Positions 38,596-47,849 of a DNA stretch of 64,000 nt are shown here, piece by piece. The stretch is taken from contig NZ_JADNQZ010000050.1 of the NCBI RefSeq assembly GCF_015709515.1, positions 62,001 through 126,000 on the forward strand, read 5' to 3'. Every line of letters starts with the position of its first letter. Position 1 is the first letter of the stretch. Origin of the DNA: Methylocystis sp. H62. Its GTDB lineage: Bacteria; Pseudomonadota; Alphaproteobacteria; Rhizobiales; Beijerinckiaceae. The notes beneath the pieces were generated by a model, which searched no databases, was not told where the DNA came from, and worked only from the letters and a program-made list of their open reading frames with translations. The position numbers were made by a program, and so were the translations under genes.

Positions 38596-41500
38596 ATGAT
38601 CGGCCGCCTCACCGATGGCGCGCCGGAGCCGCTCGGCGTCACGCCGGATGAGCGCGGCGCCAATGTCGCGGTGTTTTCGGCTCACGCCGAAGCGATCGAG
38701 CTTTGTCTCTTCGATGACGCCGACGAAGAGATCGCCCGGATAAAATTGCCCACGCGCAGCGGCGACGTTTTTCATGGCTATATCGAAGGCCTCAAAGAAG
38801 GCCAGCGCTACGGCTTTCGCGCCTACGGACATGATGCGGCGGACGCCGGCCATCGCTTCAATCCGGCGAAACTTCTCGTCGACCCTAACGCGCTCGCGCT
38901 CGATCGCGCTTTCACGCTGCACCCTTCGCTATTCGCTTATGGCGACGCCGCGCACGTCGACAGCGCCGCGCATCTGCCGAAAGCAATTGTCACGAAGCCC
39001 GTCCCTGCGGAGTCGCCGCGGCCAAAGCATCCCTGGCGCGATACGCTCATCTATGAGCTTCACGTCAAGGGTTTCACCGCCACCCATCCCGACATTCCGC
39101 AACATCTGCGCGGGACCTTCGCCGGCCTCGCACATGATGCGGCGATCGCGCATCTAAAACGGCTCGGCGTCACGACGTTGGAGCTTCTGCCCTGCGCGGC
39201 GTGGATCGACGAGCGTCATTTGCCGCCGCTCGGGCTCTCCAACTCCTGGGGGTACAATCCCATCGCCATGATGGCGCCCGACCCGCGCCTCGCGCCGGGG
39301 GGCTGGCGTGAAGTGCGGGAAGCTGTCGGCAGGCTTCACGACGCCGGGCTCGAAGTCATTCTTGATGTCGTGTTCAACCATACCGGCGAAAGCGACGAAT
39401 TCGGACCGACGGTCTCGTTCCGAGGACTCGACAACGCCAGCTATTACCGACTCGCCGACGACCGCGCGCGTTATGTGAACGACTCCGGCTGCGGCAATAT
39501 TCTCGACTGTACGCGCGCGCCTGTCGTGCGGCTCATCATGGATGCGCTGCGCGCCTGGGCGCTCCATGGCGGCGTCGACGGCTTTCGCTTCGATCTCGCG
39601 ACGACGCTCGCGCGTCGCCCCTCGGGCTTCGATCGCGACGCGCCATTTCTTTCCGCGATCCTGCAAGACCCCGTGCTGCGGGACTTAAAGCTCATCGCCG
39701 AACCCTGGGATTTGGGCCCGGGCGGCTATCGGCTGGGCGATTTTCCCGAGCCTTTCGCCGAATGGAACGATCGCTATCGCGACAGCGCGCGCGGCTTCTG
39801 GCGCGGCGACTCTCACGGCGTCGCCGAGCTTGCGACGCGCGTTGCCGGCTCGCAGGACGTGTTTGCGCGCAGGCGCCCATCACGCAGCGTCAATTTCATT
39901 GCGGCGCATGACGGCTTCACTTTGCGCGATCTCGTTTCCTACGCGCATAAGCACAATGAAGCGAATGGCGAAGAGAACCGTGACGGCGCCGACCACACTC
40001 TTTCCTGGAACAATGGCGTCGAAGGCGAGAGCGAGGACACGGCGATCATTGCAGCGCGCAAGCGGGACGCGCACAATCTGCTCGCGACGTTGCTGTTCTC
40101 GCGCGGAACGCCGATGCTGGCCATGGGCGCGGAACTTGGGAAGACGCAGTCCGGCAATAATAACGCCTATGCGCAGGACAACGCGCTTTCATGGATCAAT
40201 TGGGCGCGCGCCGATGAAGAACTGATCGACACGACGGCGAAGCTCATCGCGCTGCGCAAGCGACACTTGGCCTTGCGTGAGGATCGCTTTCTCGACGGCG
40301 CGCCGCGTGACGCTTCGCTTATCCCCGACGTCGAATGGCTGCGTCCTGACGGCGCGCCGCTGCGCGAAGACGACTGGCGCGACGGCGAGGCGCAAACGCT
40401 TGTGGTCGTGCTTTATGGCGAAGGCGATCGCGTCCTCGTCATTCTGCATCGCGGGCCTGACGAAATTGTCGTGCGGCCGCCGCCCGCTCGCGATGATCAC
40501 GGCTGGAGATTGGCGTTCAGTTCGACGAAGGACGGCGCGGATGAAGACGTCGAAGGATGCATCTCTGTCGCGCCGCGCTCGGTTACGCTCCTCGTTGAGG
40601 AAAAGCGTGCATCCCGTCGGTCTATTGCGTCTGCTTCGGAAGAGATTATCTCGCGTCTCGCCGTGGCGACGGGCGTTGAACGACAATGGCGCGACGTCGA
40701 AGGCGCGCAGCACGACGTCCCGCACGAGACGGTTTGCGCGCTGCTGGCGCAGCTCGGCTTTCCGGCTGGAACGCTCAGCGATGCGCGCGAGAGTCTTGCG
40801 CGGCTTTCGGATTTCCGCGACAGACAGACCCTCCCCGCAAGTTTGTCGGTGAAGGAGGATGAGGCTTTCACGTTGCGGCTCGCCGCGCGCGACGGCCGCA
40901 CGCCAGGCTGGATCGTCGTCACGCAGGAAGACGGAAGCTGTTCGCGCATCGCCCTGCGTGGGGAGAAGGCCACGCCGATCACATGGCGCGGACTGGATGG
41001 TCGGCGTTGCGACGGCGTCGCGGCGCGGCTGCCGCCGATGCCCGCCGGTCGTCATCATTTGTCGATCAACAGCGGCGAGAGCTGTGCGCTTACCGTCGCG
41101 CCGCGGGGTTGTTTTTTGCCAGACGACGCGCGACGCGAATTCGGCCTCTCCGCGCAGCTTTATTCGGTGCGCCGCGACGGCGATCAGGGGATCGGCGACT
41201 TCTCGACGCTTGGCGAACTCGCGCGCGTCGCCGCCAAGGCCGGCGCCGCGCTCATCGCCGTCAATCCGCTGCACGCCCTGTTTGCGCAAGACCGCACGCG
41301 CGTCAGTCCGTACTATCCGTCCGACCGGCGTTTCCTCGATCCGCTCTATATCGATGTCGCTGAATTGCAGCGCATGCTCGGCGCGCCGATTGATCTCGAC
41401 GAGAGCGCCGTGGCCGCTCTACGCGTCGGCGCGGATGTCGACTATCCCGGCGTGCATGCGCTGAAGATGGCGGCGCTCGAACGGGCCTTCGCAATCTTCC

Positions 41501-42816
41501 TTGATCTGTCGCGCCGCCAGCCTGACGCCGCACCGGTCGCCTCATTCTCGCGCTTTGTCGCCGAGGGCGGGGCGGCGCTCGCGCGCTTCTGCGTCTTCGA
41601 GGCGATCAGCGAGGCGCGCAACGGCCAAAGCTGGCGGATGTGGCCGCAAGAGCTGCGCGAGGCGCGCCCTGCGGCGTTGAGCGCCTTCGCGCGCGAACAT
41701 GCGACGCGCGTCCAATTCCACCAATTTCTGCAATGGCTCGCCGATGCGCAATTTGGGCGATCCGCGCAGGATGCGCGCGCCGCCGGTCTGTCGCTCGGAT
41801 TCTGCCGCGACCTCGCCATCGGCGCGGCGCCTGACGGCGCCGAGTGCTGGAGCCGCGCGGGAAGTTTCGTGGACGGCTTCTCGATCGGCGCGCCGCCCGA
41901 CGCCTTCAGTCGGGAGGGCCAGAATTGGGGCTTGCCGCCGCCAAATCCGATCGACATGGAGAAAAGCGGCGGCGCCGATTTCGCGGCGCTGCTGCGCGCC
42001 AACATGCGCCACCCGGGCGCGCTGCGCATCGACCACGTCATGGGGCTCGCGCGGCTTTTCGTCATTCCGGATGGCGAAAAGCCAGCCGCCGGCGCTTACG
42101 TCAATTACCCGTTCGAGACCTTGATGGGTCAGCTTGCGCTCGAAAGCCGACGCGCGCAGTGCGTCGTCATCGGCGAGGATCTCGGCACGGCGCCATGGGG
42201 ATTCCGTGAGCGTATCGAACGCGCCGACGTGCTGAGCTACCGGGTTCTATGGTTCGAACGTTCGGGAGAGGGCTTCGCGTCGCCGGCGCACTATCCGAAG
42301 AAGGCCATGGCCTGCGTCTCGACGCATGATTTGCCGACGCTCGAAGGCTGGTGGGCGGCGGCGGACATCGCCGAGAAGGAAGCCTTGGCGCTGATCGCGC
42401 CCGACGTGGCCGAAGCCGCCCGCGCCGCGCGGCGCGCGGAAAAAGACGCGCTCCTCGAAGCGCTTCGCGCGCAGGGGCTGATCGACGGCGCGCATCACGC
42501 AACAAGCGCCTTCGACGACGCCTTGGCTTGGGCGCTCCATGCCTTCATCGCGCGCACGCCGTCCTTGCTCGCCATGGCGCAACTCGACGATCTCGCGGGG
42601 GAAACGCAGGCGATCAACTTGCCCGGCACCGATCGCGAACGCTTGAACTGGCGCCGCAGACGGCCAGAATCGATCGACGCGCTCCTTGATTCGCGCCGCG
42701 CCCGCGCGATCCTCGCCGGGCTTCGCCGCAATGTGGACGCGATTGCCGGCGCATATCGGTCTCCGGGCGAAATTGATGCCGCGGACGGACATGAGCGTTT
42801 CGAGCATGGCGGGTAA
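38596..42816 (+). CDS. GlgX-MalQ fusion: glycogen debranching enzyme plus 4-alpha-glucanotransferase
   Basis: A single open frame of 1406 residues without frameshift. Residues 1 to about 665 form GlgX: CBM48-like N-terminus (GANVAVFSAHAEAIELCLFD), then the GH13 barrel with Asp333 in FRFDLAT, Glu369 in LIAEPWDLGPG and Asp439 in AAHDGFTLRDL. About 680 to 1406 form MalQ (GH77), with LSAQLYSVRRDGDQGIGDF, Asp1146 in LRIDHVMGLARL, Glu1194 in VIGEDLGTAP and Asp1245 in STHDLPTLEGWW. All six catalytic acids are present. GlgX removes short branches and MalQ recycles the released oligosaccharides, so the fusion joins two consecutive steps. ATG 38596 is 62 codons inside the open frame; the upstream part is repeat DNA. 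It overlaps the next gene by 26 bases. Confidence 0.92.
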   Translation: MIGRLTDGAPEPLGVTPDERGANVAVFSAHAEAIELCLFDDADEEIARIKLPTRSGDVFHGYIEGLKEGQRYGFRAYGHDAADAGHRFNPAKLLVDPNALALDRAFTLHPSLFAYGDAAHVDSAAHLPKAIVTKPVPAESPRPKHPWRDTLIYELHVKGFTATHPDIPQHLRGTFAGLAHDAAIAHLKRLGVTTLELLPCAAWIDERHLPPLGLSNSWGYNPIAMMAPDPRLAPGGWREVREAVGRLHDAGLEVILDVVFNHTGESDEFGPTVSFRGLDNASYYRLADDRARYVNDSGCGNILDCTRAPVVRLIMDALRAWALHGGVDGFRFDLATTLARRPSGFDRDAPFLSAILQDPVLRDLKLIAEPWDLGPGGYRLGDFPEPFAEWNDRYRDSARGFWRGDSHGVAELATRVAGSQDVFARRRPSRSVNFIAAHDGFTLRDLVSYAHKHNEANGEENRDGADHTLSWNNGVEGESEDTAIIAARKRDAHNLLATLLFSRGTPMLAMGAELGKTQSGNNNAYAQDNALSWINWARADEELIDTTAKLIALRKRHLALREDRFLDGAPRDASLIPDVEWLRPDGAPLREDDWRDGEAQTLVVVLYGEGDRVLVILHRGPDEIVVRPPPARDDHGWRLAFSSTKDGADEDVEGCISVAPRSVTLLVEEKRASRRSIASASEEIISRLAVATGVERQWRDVEGAQHDVPHETVCALLAQLGFPAGTLSDARESLARLSDFRDRQTLPASLSVKEDEAFTLRLAARDGRTPGWIVVTQEDGSCSRIALRGEKATPITWRGLDGRRCDGVAARLPPMPAGRHHLSINSGESCALTVAPRGCFLPDDARREFGLSAQLYSVRRDGDQGIGDFSTLGELARVAAKAGAALIAVNPLHALFAQDRTRVSPYYPSDRRFLDPLYIDVAELQRMLGAPIDLDESAVAALRVGADVDYPGVHALKMAALERAFAIFLDLSRRQPDAAPVASFSRFVAEGGAALARFCVFEAISEARNGQSWRMWPQELREARPAALSAFAREHATRVQFHQFLQWLADAQFGRSAQDARAAGLSLGFCRDLAIGAAPDGAECWSRAGSFVDGFSIGAPPDAFSREGQNWGLPPPNPIDMEKSGGADFAALLRANMRHPGALRIDHVMGLARLFVIPDGEKPAAGAYVNYPFETLMGQLALESRRAQCVVIGEDLGTAPWGFRERIERADVLSYRVLWFERSGEGFASPAHYPKKAMACVSTHDLPTLEGWWAAADIAEKEALALIAPDVAEAARAARRAEKDALLEALRAQGLIDGAHHATSAFDDALAWALHAFIARTPSLLAMAQLDDLAGETQAINLPGTDRERLNWRRRRPESIDALLDSRRARAILAGLRRNVDAIAGAYRSPGEIDAADGHERFEHGG

Positions 42817-44143
42817 CGAAGCCACCGAGCGCGGGCTCATCTCTGCGGCGCTCCTGGCGATTTCTGTCGCATTTTCCGCGCATGCCGAACAACAGGGTCC
42901 GGACGCCAAAGACATTTCGTCGAAGCAGCAGGAATTGCGCGGCGTCGAAGACACGATGGGCGCCGCCCGGGAGCGCGCGCGTCGACTCGAAGAGCAGCTT
43001 GTCGATCACGCCGCCGCGCGCGAAAGGCTGAATGGCGCGCTCATCGAAGCGACGCTGCGGCTGCAGGAAACGGAAGAGCGCGCGGCCGAGATCGAAGAGC
43101 GGCTTTCGGCGCTCACCGAGAATGAGCGCAAGATCGTCGCTTCGCTCGACAGCCGCCGCGGATTGATCATGGAGATTCTTACCGTCCTGCAACGGATGGG
43201 CCGTAAGCCGCCGCCGGCGCTGATCGCGCGTCCCAACGAGATTCTCGAGGCCGTCCGGGCGTCGCTCGCGCTCGGCGCCCTGTTGCCGCAAATGCGCGCC
43301 GAAGCGCGCCAGCTGCAGCGCGATCTTTCGGAACTCGAGCAGGTGCGCGATGGCGTTCGGCGCGAGCGCGAACGCCTCGCGGAGCAGCAGGCGAGCCTCA
43401 ACGTTCAGCGCGAAAGGCTTGCCCCGATGATCGGCGAACGTCAGGAGGCGCTTTCCACCGCGCAAAGCGCCTTGCAGGCGGAGACGGAGCGCGCGCGCAC
43501 GCTGGCGCAGCGCGCCACAAGCCTCAAGGACCTGATCTCGCGCATGGAGGCGGACAGCGCGGCGGCGCGGCGCGCGGCGGAGGCGGCGCGCAAGGCCGAC
43601 GACGAGCGGGCCAAAGCTCAAGCGATGCTTTCCGAGCGGGAGCGGCTCAAAGCGTTGTCTGCGCCGTTCAAGGATCCGGCGCGGCTTGCGCCCGCCGTCG
43701 CTTTCATGGATCTTAAAGGCCGGCTGCCGGCCCCGGCCGCGGGATCGGTGGTGCGGCGTTTCGGCGCGCCAGACGGTTTTGGCGGCAAGGAGAAGGGCCT
43801 GTCGATCGCGGCGCGCGAGAGTGGGGTGGTTATCGCCCCTTGTGACGGATGGATCGCTTTTTCAGGGCCTTACCGAAGTTATGGACAACTCTTGATCATT
43901 AACGCCGGCGGCGGTTATTATGTGGTCCTGGCCGGCATGAGTCGCACCAATGTGAACGTGGGACAGTTCGTTCTCGCAGGTGAGCCGATAGCCAGCATGG
44001 GAGACGGAGCCGCGCAAACCGCGGCGACCATCGCAATCGGCGCGAAACAACCCATTCTTTATGTTGAGTTCCGCAAGGACGGAGCGTCAATCGACTCGGG
44101 CCCATGGTGGGCAAAGTCAGACAGTCGGAAGGTCGGCGGATGA
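42791..44143 (+). CDS. EnvC-like LytM-domain murein hydrolase activator
   Basis: A 450-residue periplasmic protein. The signal peptide ends near SAHAEQ (about residue 33). Long coiled coils follow (about 45-110 and 180-310, very rich in Glu, Arg and Ala), then a C-terminal LytM/M23 domain (about 320-450). The domain has SYGQLLIINAGGGYYVVLAG and LYVEFRKDG, but the first zinc His motif (HxxxD) and the HxH motif are replaced. It therefore fits the catalytically dead EnvC class that activates amidases at division. The ATG at 42791 lies inside the end of glgX-malQ; ATG 42806 is an alternative. ctpA follows with a 4-base overlap. Confidence 0.88.
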   Translation: MSVSSMAGNEATERGLISAALLAISVAFSAHAEQQGPDAKDISSKQQELRGVEDTMGAARERARRLEEQLVDHAAARERLNGALIEATLRLQETEERAAEIEERLSALTENERKIVASLDSRRGLIMEILTVLQRMGRKPPPALIARPNEILEAVRASLALGALLPQMRAEARQLQRDLSELEQVRDGVRRERERLAEQQASLNVQRERLAPMIGERQEALSTAQSALQAETERARTLAQRATSLKDLISRMEADSAAARRAAEAARKADDERAKAQAMLSERERLKALSAPFKDPARLAPAVAFMDLKGRLPAPAAGSVVRRFGAPDGFGGKEKGLSIAARESGVVIAPCDGWIAFSGPYRSYGQLLIINAGGGYYVVLAGMSRTNVNVGQFVLAGEPIASMGDGAAQTAATIAIGAKQPILYVEFRKDGASIDSGPWWAKSDSRKVGG

Positions 44144-45504
44144 TTCGCAAAACAGTCCTTATCGCCACAGGAATAGCAATTGGAGCGGGATGCGCCACGC
44201 TTGGCCAGCAGGCGCGCGCCGTCATCGGCGCTCCGGCTCAAGCCGCTTCCGCCGACACCTACAAGAACCTCAGCCTGTTTGGCGACGTGTTCGATAAGGT
44301 GCGCGCCGACTATGTCGAGAAGCCCGATGAGCAAAAGCTCGTCGAAAACGCCATCAACGGCATGCTGACCTCGCTCGATCCGCATTCGAGCTACCTTGAC
44401 GCCAAGGCCTTCAAGGACATGCGGACGCAGACCGAGGGCAAGTTCGGGGGCCTCGGCATCGAGGTCACGCAGGAAGACGGGCTCGTGAAGGTCGTCACGC
44501 CGATCGACGACACCCCGGCGTCGCGCGCCGGGATCATGTCCGGCGATCTCATCGGCGCCATCGACGACGAGACCGTGCAGGGCATGACGCTCAATCAGGC
44601 CGTCGACAAAATGCGCGGCGCGATCAACACGCCTGTCAAGCTGACGCTCTTCCGCGGCAAGAACAAGGACAAGGTCGAGGTCAAGCTCGTCCGCGCCGAG
44701 ATCCACATCAAATCCGTGCGCTCGCGCAAGCAGGGCGACGACATCGCCTATGTCCGCATTTCGCAGTTCAATGAAGAGACCGCGGAAGGCTTGCGCACTG
44801 CCATGGCGAAGGCGCAGCAGGACATCCCCGCGGACAAGTTCAAAGGCTACATCCTCGATCTGCGCAACAATCCGGGCGGCTTGCTGGACCAGTCGATCCA
44901 GGTGGTCAACTCCTTTATCGACAAGGGCGAGATCGTGTCGACGCGCGGCCGCAACGCCGACGAAACCCAGCGCTACAACGCCCGCGGCTCCGGCGATCTG
45001 TCGAAGGGCAAGCCCGTCGTCGTGCTGATCAACGGCGGCTCGGCCTCGGCGTCCGAAATCGTCGCCGGCGCTTTGCAGGATCACAAGCGCGCGACGCTGA
45101 TCGGCACGCGGTCCTTCGGCAAGGGCTCCGTGCAGACCATCATCCCGCTCGGCGGCTCGAGCGGCGCGCTGCGGCTGACGACGGCGCGCTATTACACGCC
45201 GTCCGGCCGCACGATCCAGGCCAAGGGCATCGATCCCGACATGATCATCCTGCAGGACGTGCCGGACGAGCTCAAAGGCAAGGACGACACCAAGGGCGAA
45301 GCCTCGCTGAAGGGCCATCTCAAGACGGGCGACGAGGAAAAGACCGGCTCGCAGGCCTATGTCCCGCCGGATGAGGCGAAGGACAAGCAGCTCAACGCGG
45401 CCGTCGAACTTCTGCACGGCAAGCCGAGGGCGCAGATCCTCGCCGAGCAGTCCAAGGAAGTCGCCAAGGACACGACCAAGCCGCCGTCCAAGGCCGCCAA
45501 TTGA
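44140..45504 (+). CDS. ctpA: S41-family carboxy-terminal processing protease
   Basis: Periplasmic serine protease of the CtpA/Tsp family, 454 residues. It has an N-terminal signal or anchor (about 1-37) and a PDZ domain at about 95-175 (GKFGGLGIEVTQEDGLVKVV). The catalytic core has DLRNNPGGLLDQSI, Ser303 in GGSASASEIVAGAL and Lys328 in FGKGSVQ; the 25-residue spacing matches known members. It starts in an ATGA overlap with the EnvC-like gene, a pairing common in alphaproteobacteria and related to cell wall processing. The C-terminal 60 residues are charged and low complexity. Confidence 0.95.
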   Translation: MIRKTVLIATGIAIGAGCATLGQQARAVIGAPAQAASADTYKNLSLFGDVFDKVRADYVEKPDEQKLVENAINGMLTSLDPHSSYLDAKAFKDMRTQTEGKFGGLGIEVTQEDGLVKVVTPIDDTPASRAGIMSGDLIGAIDDETVQGMTLNQAVDKMRGAINTPVKLTLFRGKNKDKVEVKLVRAEIHIKSVRSRKQGDDIAYVRISQFNEETAEGLRTAMAKAQQDIPADKFKGYILDLRNNPGGLLDQSIQVVNSFIDKGEIVSTRGRNADETQRYNARGSGDLSKGKPVVVLINGGSASASEIVAGALQDHKRATLIGTRSFGKGSVQTIIPLGGSSGALRLTTARYYTPSGRTIQAKGIDPDMIILQDVPDELKGKDDTKGEASLKGHLKTGDEEKTGSQAYVPPDEAKDKQLNAAVELLHGKPRAQILAEQSKEVAKDTTKPPSKAAN

Positions 45505-45552
45505 CGCTGATGGCCGTGCAGCTTAGACGGTCGGCGGGAGTTTCCGGCGGTC

Positions 45553-46317
45553 ATGAGCTTTCTGTCCACTTACGCTAATCCAACGCGCTTTCTGCGTTTC
45601 GCAGAACGCGCGTTGCCGTGGCTCTCAAGCGCCACGGCGCTTCTGCTGGCGATCGGGCTCTACGGCGCCTTCACGGCGCCGCCCGATTATCAGCAGGGCG
45701 AAACCGTCCGGATCATGTACATCCATGTTCCGTCCGCCTGGCTCGCGATCTTCGCCTATATCGTGATGACCTCGGCGTCGCTCGGCGTTCTGGTGTGGCG
45801 TCATCCCCTCGCCGACGCGGCGCAGAAAACCGCCGCCAGCCTCGGCGCCGCCTTCACCTTCATCTGCCTCGTCACGGGCTCGCTGTGGGGCAAGCCGATG
45901 TGGGGAACGTTCTGGGTGTGGGACGCGCGCCTCACCTCGATGCTCGTTCTCTTTCTCCTCTATCTCGGTCTCATCGCCGTCAGGCAGACGATGGACGACA
46001 CGCCGCGCGGCGCGCGCATCGCGGCGATCATGACGCTCGTCGGGGCCATCGACATTCCGATCATCAAATATTCGGTCGACTGGTGGAACACGCTGCACCA
46101 GCCGGCCTCGGTGTTTCGCATTGACGGACCGGCGATCTCCGGATCGATGCTGTGGCCGCTCATCGTCATGGCGCTCGCCGCGACGCTGCTGTTCTCGACG
46201 CTGCATATCATGGCGATCCGCAACGAAATCCTGCGGCGACGCCTCGCGCGCTTGTCGATGCAGGCCGTCCGCGCCGGTGAAGTCGCCGGAGACGAAAGCA
46301 TGGAGGCGGCGGAATGA
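45553..46317 (+). CDS. ccmC: Heme exporter protein CcmC
   Basis: Six-helix membrane protein of cytochrome c maturation system I that hands heme to CcmE. It has 254 residues. The conserved Trp-rich signature WGTFWVWDARLTS and the flanking periplasmic His residues are present (HVPSAWLAIF, WWNTLHQPASV). The ATG at 45553 follows ctpA by 48 bases. ccmA and ccmB, which normally precede ccmC, are not here. Confidence 0.95.
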   Translation: MSFLSTYANPTRFLRFAERALPWLSSATALLLAIGLYGAFTAPPDYQQGETVRIMYIHVPSAWLAIFAYIVMTSASLGVLVWRHPLADAAQKTAASLGAAFTFICLVTGSLWGKPMWGTFWVWDARLTSMLVLFLLYLGLIAVRQTMDDTPRGARIAAIMTLVGAIDIPIIKYSVDWWNTLHQPASVFRIDGPAISGSMLWPLIVMALAATLLFSTLHIMAIRNEILRRRLARLSMQAVRAGEVAGDESMEAAE

Positions 46318-46472
46318 GCGGCCACGGGTTCTACATCGCCGCCGCCTATGGCGTGACGGCCGCGACGCTCGGCGTCGTGACCTTGCGCATCGTCCTCGAC
46401 TATCGCCGCCTGCGCGCGGCGCTGGCGCGCTTTGGCGCGGCTGGCGCGCGCGATGAAGGAGAGGGCGCGTGA
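46314..46472 (+). CDS. ccmD: Heme exporter protein CcmD
   Basis: A 52-residue small membrane protein that helps release holo-CcmE from CcmABC. The sequence SGHGFYIAAAYGVTAATLG, one hydrophobic helix and the basic stop-transfer LDYRRLRAALARFG are typical. It overlaps ccmC by 4 bases (ATGA) and ccmG by 4 bases (GTGA), so all three are coupled. Confidence 0.93.
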   Translation: MSGHGFYIAAAYGVTAATLGVVTLRIVLDYRRLRAALARFGAAGARDEGEGA

Positions 46473-47065
46473 GCGACGCCGTCGCGCCGCGCTCGGCGCT
46501 GCGCTTTCTGCCGCTGGCGCTCTTCGCGTTGCTGGCGCTCGTCTTCCTGGTGCGGCTGTTCTCCGGCGACGCGTCGCGCATCCCCTCGGCGCTGATCGGT
46601 AGGCCGGCGCCGGCTTTCGATCTGCCCGCGCTTGAAGGATTGGCCGGCGTTCCGGGTCTGTCGACCGAAGACTTGCGCAAGGGTCACGTGAGCCTCGTCA
46701 ACGTCTTCGCCAGCTGGTGCGGACCCTGCCGACAGGAGCATTCGGCGCTCATGGCGATGGCTGGCGATCAAGCGCTCAAGGCCAAAGGCGTCGAGCTCTA
46801 CGGGCTCTCCTACAAGGACGAGACGGCGAAGGCCCTAGGTTTTCTTGAGGAGGGCGGCAATCCTTTCGCGCGCGTCGGCGTCGACCCTGCCGGCCGCACG
46901 GCGATCGACTTCGGCGTTTATGGAGTGCCCGAGACGTTCGTAATCAAGGGCGACGGAACCATCGCCTATAAATTCGTCGGACCGCTGACGCCTTCGGCGA
47001 TCGCGACGACGCTCATTCCGGAGATCGAAAAGGCGATGGCGGGCGGGACGGCCACGTCGCGCTGA
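46469..47065 (+). CDS. ccmG: Thiol:disulfide interchange protein CcmG/DsbE
   Basis: Membrane-anchored periplasmic thioredoxin-like reductant of apocytochrome c haem-binding cysteines. It has 198 residues. An N-terminal anchor (about 10-32) precedes the thioredoxin fold, with WCGPC at residues 83-87 and the cis-Pro loop GVYGVPETFVI. The start is GTG 46469, overlapping the ccmD stop. It ends the ccmCDG unit and is convergent with the TSUP gene. ccmEFH are not in the window. Confidence 0.95.
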   Translation: MSDAVAPRSALRFLPLALFALLALVFLVRLFSGDASRIPSALIGRPAPAFDLPALEGLAGVPGLSTEDLRKGHVSLVNVFASWCGPCRQEHSALMAMAGDQALKAKGVELYGLSYKDETAKALGFLEEGGNPFARVGVDPAGRTAIDFGVYGVPETFVIKGDGTIAYKFVGPLTPSAIATTLIPEIEKAMAGGTATSR

Positions 47066-47083
47066 ACGCGTCGGGCGCCCGGA

Positions 47084-47824
47084 TTATGGCGCTCTGAGGA
47101 AGAGGCCGACGGTCAGCGCGGCGCCGACCACGACGATGAAGATGCGCAGGATTTTTTCGTCGATGTGATGGATCAGGCGCGCCCCCATGATCCCGCCGAT
47201 CGTCGCGCCCGCGCTCGTCACCAGCGCCTGCGGCCAGTGCAGATCCGGCGAGAATAGGAAGATCGCGACGGCGGAGGCGTTCATGACGCCGGCCAGAACG
47301 TTTTTGGTGGCGCTGGCGACGCGCACGCCCTGTCCGGCCATGGTCAGCGCGGCGACCATGAGGAAGCCGATGCCGCCGCCGAAATAGCCGCCGTAAACCG
47401 AAATCAGAAATTGCGCGAGGGCTGCGCGCGGCCGGCCGAGATGGCTATGGGTTTCGACGGGCTTGCGGAAGAAACTGCCCCAGGCGAAGACCACCGTCGC
47501 AAAGAGCACGAGCCATGGCACGAGACGCGCGAAGAGTCCGCGCGGCGTGCCCAGCAACACCGCCGCGCCGACGGCGCCGCCGACGATGCTGATCACGAAC
47601 AGCGTGCGCAGCGAAAGCCCGTTGGCGCCCCTCGCCAGCTTGCGGCCGGTCCAGCCGGTCGCGACCTGCGCCGGGAACAGCGCCGCGCATGACGTGATAT
47701 TGGCGGCCAGCGCGTCCATGCCCGTGAACATCAGGGTGGGAAGCGTGAGGAAGGAGCCGCCGCCGGCAAGCGCATTCTGCGCGCCCGCCCAGGTCGCTAC
47801 GGCAAACAGCAGAATGTAAGTCAT
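47084..47824 (-). CDS. TSUP (TauE/SafE) family permease
   Basis: A 246-residue inner-membrane protein with about seven to eight hydrophobic segments. The family marks are GAQNALAGGGSFLTLPTL near the N-terminus and VYGGYFGGGIGFLMVAAL in the second half. TSUP proteins move sulfite, sulfoacetate, sulfonates or other small organic anions; the substrate here is unknown. It lies 25 bases after a TetR gene on the same strand, so the regulator may also control it. Confidence 0.88.
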   Translation of the reverse strand: MTYILLFAVATWAGAQNALAGGGSFLTLPTLMFTGMDALAANITSCAALFPAQVATGWTGRKLARGANGLSLRTLFVISIVGGAVGAAVLLGTPRGLFARLVPWLVLFATVVFAWGSFFRKPVETHSHLGRPRAALAQFLISVYGGYFGGGIGFLMVAALTMAGQGVRVASATKNVLAGVMNASAVAIFLFSPDLHWPQALVTSAGATIGGIMGARLIHHIDEKILRIFIVVVGAALTVGLFLRAP

Positions 47825-47849
47825 GCGCGCCTATGTCAGCTCGCGCGGC

